Below, piece by piece: positions 57,254-64,000 of a stretch of 64,000 bases of DNA. Made by a program: the position numbers and the translations under genes. The DNA is from Diogma glabrata (lineage: Eukaryota > Arthropoda > Insecta > Diptera > Cylindrotomidae), in assembly GCA_963693315.1 (NCBI GenBank), contig OY856186.1, positions 373,927,663-373,991,662 on the forward strand, written 5' to 3'. Under the pieces are notes generated by a model that saw only the letters and a program-made list of their open reading frames with translations, did no database searches and had not been told where the DNA came from. Each line of letters begins with the position of its first letter. The first letter of the stretch is position 1.

Positions 57254-58846
57254 TCTATAATAATAAAATAAAGTGTTTGTCTGTCTGCGTGCGCTCTCCA
57301 GCGAAATCTGTAGCGCACAGGAGTCTGAAATTTTGCCAATAGAAGGCCATTAGCAGGTACTAATGCACCTTGGAGCCGAAATTTTAAAATTTAATTTAGT
57401 TTTCTTAATTAATAATTTTAATTTTCCTAATGGCTTGCCTAAATGCATATTATATTTTATACTTGAGTTTTATTCAACTTTCACTCAGTTATCTTTGATC
57501 GATTTTTTTTCCGCAAAACAGAATTACCATTCAAATGGAAAATTAAAGTTTAATGTGACAAACAAATTCATTTAGATGAAAATTATATACATTTATATAT
57601 TTATTATATACATACATGATACAATTATATGCATCCAACACATTACGTTGCAACAAATATTTCTAATTTACAACTAACATGTTCTTGGTTTGGTGCATAT
57701 GCATGTGTAATACATATTTCATTTGGTTTATATATATGTTATACATGTTCAAAATATAGAAAATGGGCGTTTCTTTTTCTCTTTTTAGAAACATTGATGC
57801 AGCAAGTTTTTGCAATGGAACCTTTGTATTGAAGAAAAGGATTATGAACAATAATATCAAAGCTACAGGTTGAAAGTGTTTTACTTATTAAGAAAAATAT
57901 GCGTCCCCATTAATTTAAAAAACACACAAACAATGTAGGTTATTTGAAGAAATCGGTAAAATATATGCAAATATGTCAACAAACGAAGTGATTTGACTGG
58001 TTTTAAATTAGTATATAAGTCTGGATTTATAAATGATATTATGTACTCTTATTATTATTTTATATTATGCTACAAATTAATCTTATTACATATTATGTTT
58101 GTCCAAATTTTTTTAAAACTCTGGCAGAAATGTCGAAATAAGACGATGACCATAAATCGACAAAACCCAAAAAACGAAAACCTTCACTAAAAATGCTGTC
58201 ATTCTTAGACCGGTTTTTCGATTAGTATCAAACATCAGCGCTATGCATATATAGTCTGCTCTTCAAAGTTTTCGTTCAGTGACATGCTCCATTACTAATA
58301 AAAACACACAGAGCGCATGTAGAGCATTGGAAATAATTGGTAAAATATATTTGAAAATCCAAATTGACTTTATTTAAGATCAGCAATAATCTGGATAGAT
58401 TGATAAATGAAATTAGTCAACATGAAATGCATAAAACAGTAAATTTTGGTGCGGTGTGCCCATTTTGTATCGCAAGTATGACGGTTCCAGAGTAAATCAT
58501 TGACAACTGTAACACCCAATAAACGAATGTTTTGACGTTAACCTAATTTATCGCGACACATATTAAGCCGATTAAAGCGAAAAATTGCAAGTGTTTAATT
58601 TAAACTCTCCGAAACTCTTTATCAATCACTTTCAAATGTTGACCTTCCTTTCAATTTTCAAACTATCTGGATTGATCAGCTAGAATGCTAATGATCTCTG
58701 TTATTCATATTTCCCAAATGAAAAAATTAAAATAGGCTCCTTCTATTCTCATTACGATTCTTTGAAATTATTCTTACTATAATTCAACAAAATTTACGCA
58801 CACAAACTTTTTTAAAGGCGTAGCAACGTACGCCGGGTCCTGCTAG
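57254..58846 (+). mobile_element. Non-autonomous Helitron (1593 bp)
   Basis: The 5' end is 'TCTATAATAATAAAATAAAG' followed by TGTCTGTCTG. The 3' end has a hairpin 'GGCGTA..TACGCC' (58817-58834), then 'GGGTCCTGCTAG', the CTAG end typical of Helitrons. It sits between A (57253) and T (58847), the Helitron target. Removing it restores the sequence seen uninterrupted in unit 1 at about 56817-56842 except one base, so the ends are certain. No Rep/helicase coding is visible. Short frames inside (57629-57832, 57993-58190) are unrecognised. A 'AAAAACACACA..TGTAG' block repeats at about 57919 and 58299. Confidence 0.93.
58817..58834. other. Helitron 3' hairpin
   Basis: Perfect 6-bp stem, 12 bp upstream of the terminal CTAG, as in the Helitron termination signal. 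Confidence 0.85.
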
Positions 58847-59080
58847 TAAAAAATATATAAAGGAATGGAAAATGGAAAAAAAATTTCTAAACGATTTCCC
58901 CTCGTTCGTTGAAAATTCTCATAATTTTTTGAAAAATTCCTCAAGAAAGTGGTATTGATAAAAGCCCTCGGCCTACGGCCTCGTGCTTTTATCAATATAC
59001 TTGCTTTCGAAATTTTTGGCAAAAAATTATTTCGAATTATCACCGCCCTTGGGAAATTACAACTGATAATTTTTAAAATT
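58847..59080 (+). repeat. Family E unit 2, right part
   Basis: It resumes with 'TAAAAAATATATAAA', includes the stem-loop and ends at 'GGGAAATTACAACTGATAAT', completing the unit interrupted by the Helitron. Confidence 0.8.
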
Positions 59081-60717
59081 ATGTAAGTTGTGTTTTGTAT
59101 GGAATCCCATATAAAATTTTTGTGATTTTTGTTTCTTGGGGGCATTTGTAGCGCCATTGCGGCAAACACCGAAAAATCGCTCTATTATCCGAATCGAATA
59201 ACTGCACTGTTCAGACCTCGCCAATTTTCGAAAATTAAAAACTGTAATATAAATAAACTGTAATACGATTAACATCATATTTTTCAAAATAGTTCGACAA
59301 ATAACTGTTTATTTAATTTCATTATAATAAACAAATAATTCATTGTTTAAATAAAAAAAATATTTTTCGATCATAATGTTTAGATAATCCCTTGAATTAA
59401 ATATTGATGAACAACATAAAATTGTTAATTTGTTTTAGGATTAATCTTAGTTTTATATCTCTATTTTCAATGAAAGTAAATTGATCGTAGACATTTTTTT
59501 TGGTATAATTTTATATTTATGTTGATTGTTTATCGATTAAATATAAATTTTGAACGAAAAGCGGAACCTTTTTGAGGCAATGATAGTCATAGTGCTTTGA
59601 TGTTTATATGGAATTGAATTTTTTGGCTATTAAATTATATGTAACGTCGCAGAGGCTGGAGAGCAAAAAGCACAATACATATTTCAAACTAGGCAAATAA
59701 TGTTTCAAATCTCGCGATACATATCGGTGAAGTTTACATAATAATGTATTTGCTTTATATCTATAATATATTTTTGAAAAGATAAGTTTAATTTTCTTCA
59801 GCATACAAAAATACAAAAAAAGATTTATGAATGACGAATGCACATATTGTATACAGACTAGTTTTAGTCGTGGTGTTTTTTAGTAAAACTTATATTTTTT
59901 TGTCTGTTTGTATAAATATCTAACACCTACGAATCATTAAGTATTGTTTATGTATGACAATGTTCATATACAAAAGAGTTGTAGTTTATAGTTTTTTATA
60001 AATTCAATAGAGTGCATTTAATTTATTGCTTTTGGTGGTATTTACAAATTGATAAAAATAAATTAGAACTTAATCAAATAACTTAAATAAAATAAATAAA
60101 TAATGATATAAAATAAATTAGAGTTACGGGTGTAAGAACCGCGCGTATTCTAGTACCTGCTATTGACATACGAGGTAACGTGAGATTAAGATATCACATA
60201 TCAATGGCAATAGACCAATGGCAACTAACCAATGTGATATCTTACGGTTGCTGGAGGATGAACTTATTCAGTCAATAGTAGGACTCTTAATCTTAGATAT
60301 GGAGCATTCTTGGGTGTTGTCTTTATTGCTTTATTGCTTGCTCAACACACATTTTCTATATTATTCTATACGATGAACTTAATCGTTAAGGTAGATAGTG
60401 TGTTATATGGTCAATGAATATGCTCCTGAATCCTGCCATAGACAACCCAATTTTAGTTTTGTTCCTGCTAATTATCACAAAAAATTGTTTTCCCTCTTAA
60501 TTTACTTTTATTTGCTTCATCTTATCTTAAATATATTCATCATATTGGCTTATGTCATAGTTTATTAAATGATAGGAATTATTGTTTAGTTATGCATTTA
60601 AACAAAATTGTGCCCTTCAATACATCAGAACGCATGTTATTGTTGAACCTAGGTTTTGAAAGGTTTTTATGTATTGATGTAACACATATTGTAATTTATT
60701 TCACACAACATTTTAAA
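59081..60717. other. AT-rich stretch, small hairpin only
   Basis: No gene recognised. 'TAAGATATCACAT' (about 60187) pairs with 'ATGTGATATCTTA' (60230-60242) around a 30-bp loop, possibly a remnant MITE. A GC-richer patch near 59135-59220 was not assigned. Confidence 0.4.
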
Positions 60718-60857
60718 ATATTGCGACGCTGATGCATAGGCTGACTTCAACACAGCTCTGGAAACATAGTGTTCTGGATATAAAGTGAACTAATATCCAT
60801 AAAATATTTTAATTAAAAGCTAACCAATATTATAGATTTCACGTAGTTCTAATTATA
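60718..60857 (+). repeat. Repeat family A, copy 3, left part
   Basis: 'ATATTGCGACGCTGATGCAT' to 'GATTTCACGTAGTTCTAATT' matches copies 1 and 2. Family C copy 5 interrupts it. The A sequence resumes at about 63098. Confidence 0.75.
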
Positions 60858-63090
60858 AAAAATATGAAAGGGCTGAAATCTCACAGCTCTGAGATATCAA
60901 GACTTCGGTCTGGGTTAAGGATTTTGATATAGTATTCGGCAAAAAACTTTTATGAGGACATGGTTTTTAGTTTTGGGCAGCGATGTATATCAAACATAAC
61001 TCTTTGTTAAAGTACATGTATTTTTTATCTCTGTTTAGATATGTATTACAAAACTAACACGAAACATCAATACGTTGTCGGAAGATTACAACAGATCATA
61101 TATTAACATAATTTAGTGAAAAGATTATACAATCAGCAAACTACTCAAAAACCTCTCCATTTAGCGTTTCGAGAAAATATTTCAAAATCACAAATTCATA
61201 TTTCTCTCAAAATTCCAAAAATATTGTAAAAATTAAATAAAATCAAAAATTCAAACTTTTTTCAAACAAAATTCTAAAAATGTTTCAAAAATTATTACAA
61301 AATTAAAGATTAAAAGTTTTTTCAAAAACTCTAAAAATATTGCATAAATTATAACAAAACCAAAAATTGTAACTGTTTCCAAAATTATAAAAATTATAAT
61401 AAAATCAAAAATTTATTTTTCAAAATTCTAAAAATATTCCAAAAATTCTTAAAAATTATAATTTTTTCCAAAATTGTAAAAATATTGCAAAAATTATAAC
61501 AATATCAAAAATTGAAACTTTTTCCAAAATTATAATAAAATCAAAAATTTGAAATTTTTCAAAATTCTAAAGATATTCCAAAAATTCTTACAAAATCAAA
61601 AATTGAAACTTTTTTCAAAATTCTGAAAATACATATGTATAAAATTCAAAATTTTTTTTTCAAAATTCTAAAAATATTCCAAAAATTAGCATAAAATCAA
61701 ATATTTAAACTTTTTCTAAATTCTAATAATATTCCTAAAGTTCTTAAAAATTCAAAAATTCAAACTTTTTCCAAAACTCTAAAAATATTGCAAAAATTAT
61801 AACAATATCAAAAATTGAAACTTTTTCAAAATTCCAAAAATATTTCAAAAACTATAACAAATTCAAAAATTTCCATGTTTCCACATCAAAATTTTTTTCC
61901 CAAAAAATTATCTAAAAATATAAATGAAACATTTTTTTGACACACTGAAAAAAACATGTTCTATTTCCAATCGAAATGTAGCTGTCTCAACCTCACTGTG
62001 CGGTCAGATATGGCGCATAGCACTACGAAATTGTTTCAACAATTGTATTGTTATAGAACGATGTAGTTGAGACAATCACGCGAAATATTTATGTAAAATT
62101 AAAATATATTTCAATTAATTGCAAATACTTCAATTTTAAAATGAAAAATTCATGATATAAGGCCAAAGAAATTTTTTTTCATGCAAATAGTTATTAACTT
62201 TATTGAACTACTGTTATATTGTACATATATAACATTTTTTATTTTAAATAAACCTCATTATGTTGTCAGGAAAATATTACCGTGTAGTTGTCCCAATCAC
62301 GGGGAAATATTTTCTTTGTTTAAATAATTAACTGCCAACTTACAGATGAGGTTGTCATTACTTCAATTTTTTTTCAGTGCACACTTGACAATATTTTATT
62401 GACAAACTTATAATGCAATAAAATTTTCAATAATAATAATTTCATGTTCATTATACATTTCATTTCATACAAATAACTAATTTTATTTTTATTTTTTTTC
62501 TAAAAAAATAAATGAAAATCATTCTTTTGACACACTTGACATTATTTTTTTGACTAACTTATAGTTCTCAATAATAATAATAAAATTTCATGTCGTACAA
62601 ATAATTAAATTTATTTTTCAAAAAATTGGGTAAAAAATAAATAAAAATCTTTCTTTTGACACACTCGACAACATTTTTTTGACAAACTTATAATGCCATA
62701 ATTCTCAATAATAATAATAAAATTCCATTTTAAACAAATAATTAATTTTATTTTTTCCAAAAAATTGGAAAAAAAAAATAAATAAAAATCTTTCTTTAGA
62801 GTTAAGACGCACTTGACAACATTTTTTGGACAAACTTATAATGCCATAATTCTCAATAATAATAATAAAATTTCATGTCAAACAAATAATTAATTTTATT
62901 TTTTCCCAAAAAATTGAATGCAAAAATAAATAAAAATCTTTCTTTAGACACACTTGACAAAATTTTTTTGACAAACTTTTAATGCCATAATTCTCAATAA
63001 TAATAATAAAATTTCATGTTAAACAAATAATTAATTTTATTTTTTTCCAAAAAATTGGGTAAAAAAGTAAATGAAAATCTTTTTTTTTTG
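60858..63090 (-). repeat. Repeat family C, copy 5 (minus strand, nested in family A)
   Basis: Tail module first ('GGCTGAAATCTCACAGCTCT' to 'CATCAATACGTTGTCGG', 60870-61085), then a long degenerate 60-bp section (61130-61880) and about six 135-bp units (62385-63085). The head module is missing. A CACTG MITE is inserted at 61943-62379. Confidence 0.75.
61943..62379. mobile_element. MITE with CACTG ends (437 bp) inside family C
   Basis: 'CACTGAAAAAAA' and 'TTTTTTTTCAGTG' are inverted ends. The family C sequence (TTTTGACACACTTGACA) is split, with a 2-bp CA duplication at the junctions. CACTG ends and a 2-3 bp TSD recall the CACTA/CMC superfamily. The assignment is inference. No coding capacity. 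Confidence 0.75.
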
Positions 63091-63097
63091 ACCAATT

Positions 63098-63600
63098 TTT
63101 TACCGGAAGTGAAAAACCAGAAGTTGGGATGCAGAACTGTTGTGAACCGTACTAAATGCTTATGTACCAAGTTTCATCCAATTCGATTATCAGGTACAGA
63201 TGTTATTGAGCTTTCAAAAAACTGGTGTATGGGACACTCCCCACCACTTTGTTCACTATCACTCAAAAACTAATCAGTTCCTTGTCATACATATTTGCAT
63301 CTATTTTCAAAGTATCATCAAAATTCATTCACGAACGAATGTTGTATGCTCCCAACAAACATTGAAAAAATTGTGACACAATAAACAGATGTTAGGGAGG
63401 CCCCTCACCACTTGTCCCAATATTGCCCAAAAACCAATCAGTTCTTTGTCATAATATAATTATCTTCTCACACTAAATGAAACCTTTTCCATGAGTTTCA
63501 TCATAATCACTTCGTTATTGTAGGCTGTAGTGTGCATAAAGACACTGAAAAAACTTCAAAAAATTACAAAAAAAATTTTTTAACCGGAAGCAAAAATCCG
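63098..63600 (+). repeat. Repeat family A, copy 3, right part
   Basis: 'TTACCGGAAGTGAAAAACC', 'GATGCAGAACTGTTGTGAAC', 'CAAGTTTCATCCAATTCGAT' and 'GGCCCCTCACCACTTGTCCC' follow in family order. A second signature 'AACCGGAAGCAAAAATCCGG' at about 63583 starts the next sub-unit before family D takes over. Confidence 0.75.
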
Positions 63601-63607
63601 GAAGTTG

Positions 63608-64000
<393 letters not shown>

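Overview
The window looks like a piece of an AT-rich, gene-poor and transposon-dense nuclear genome, most probably from an insect. The evidence is BEL/Pao and Ty3/gypsy retroelements, a Jockey-type LINE fragment, hAT and Helitron DNA transposons, many MITEs, intron/exon structure with GT-AG sites, and retrocopies of animal housekeeping genes (ribulose-phosphate 3-epimerase, ALG-2/PDCD6). I cannot name the species. There is no sign of prokaryotic organisation, and ribosome binding sites, operons and CRISPR do not apply.

Host gene content is small. The one well-supported host coding exon is a 201-bp Sushi/CCP exon on the + strand (26232-26432) with phase 1 on both sides. Two weaker candidate exons lie on the - strand at 13.5 and 14.4 kb, one possible membrane-segment exon on the + strand at 17.0 kb, and one possible non-coding first exon at about 4.5 kb. 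Two processed pseudogenes are clear: RPE (34185-34641) and ALG-2 (41875-42345). A degenerate basic-protein coding sequence at 23.6-25.6 kb is split by a hAT insertion.

Layout. 1-6.1 kb: repeat family A flanking a featureless AT-rich stretch. 6.1-8.0 kb: decayed Ty3/gypsy element. 8.3-16 kb: long fold-back elements, a family B element with an (AT)n run and a 328-bp tandem array, and candidate exons. 16-18 kb: divergent family A copy, LINE fragment, second family B copy. 18.4-23.4 kb: three copies of mosaic family C in a row. 24.2-25.3 kb: hAT element with perfect 8-bp target duplication. 26.2 kb: Sushi exon. 26.9-39.5 kb: a rearranged, recent BEL/Pao endogenous retroelement on the - strand. 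Its gag-protease-RT half and its integrase-envelope half are separated by about 4 kb of unrelated DNA (MITE, minisatellite, second hAT, RPE retrocopy). A third, near-identical integrase fragment sits beyond the 3' LTR. 40-51 kb: mostly unrecognised AT-rich DNA with the ALG-2 retrocopy, a Penelope-like fragment, a TIR element and a solo gypsy-type LTR. 51-64 kb: hairpin MITE, more family B/C copies, a Helitron whose empty site is visible in the neighbouring tandem unit, and a family A element interrupted by family C that is itself interrupted by a CACTG MITE. The window ends in a (CA)n microsatellite.

The most noteworthy system is the BEL/Pao element. Its long uninterrupted ORF runs from the integrase core directly into a class-I-fusion-like (baculovirus F / errantivirus type) envelope with a furin-type site. 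The two LTR copies are identical over the 264 bp that both retain. Coordinates of repeat boundaries are by eye and may be off by a few to tens of bases. Family letters A-E are my own labels for repeats recognised only by self-similarity within this window.
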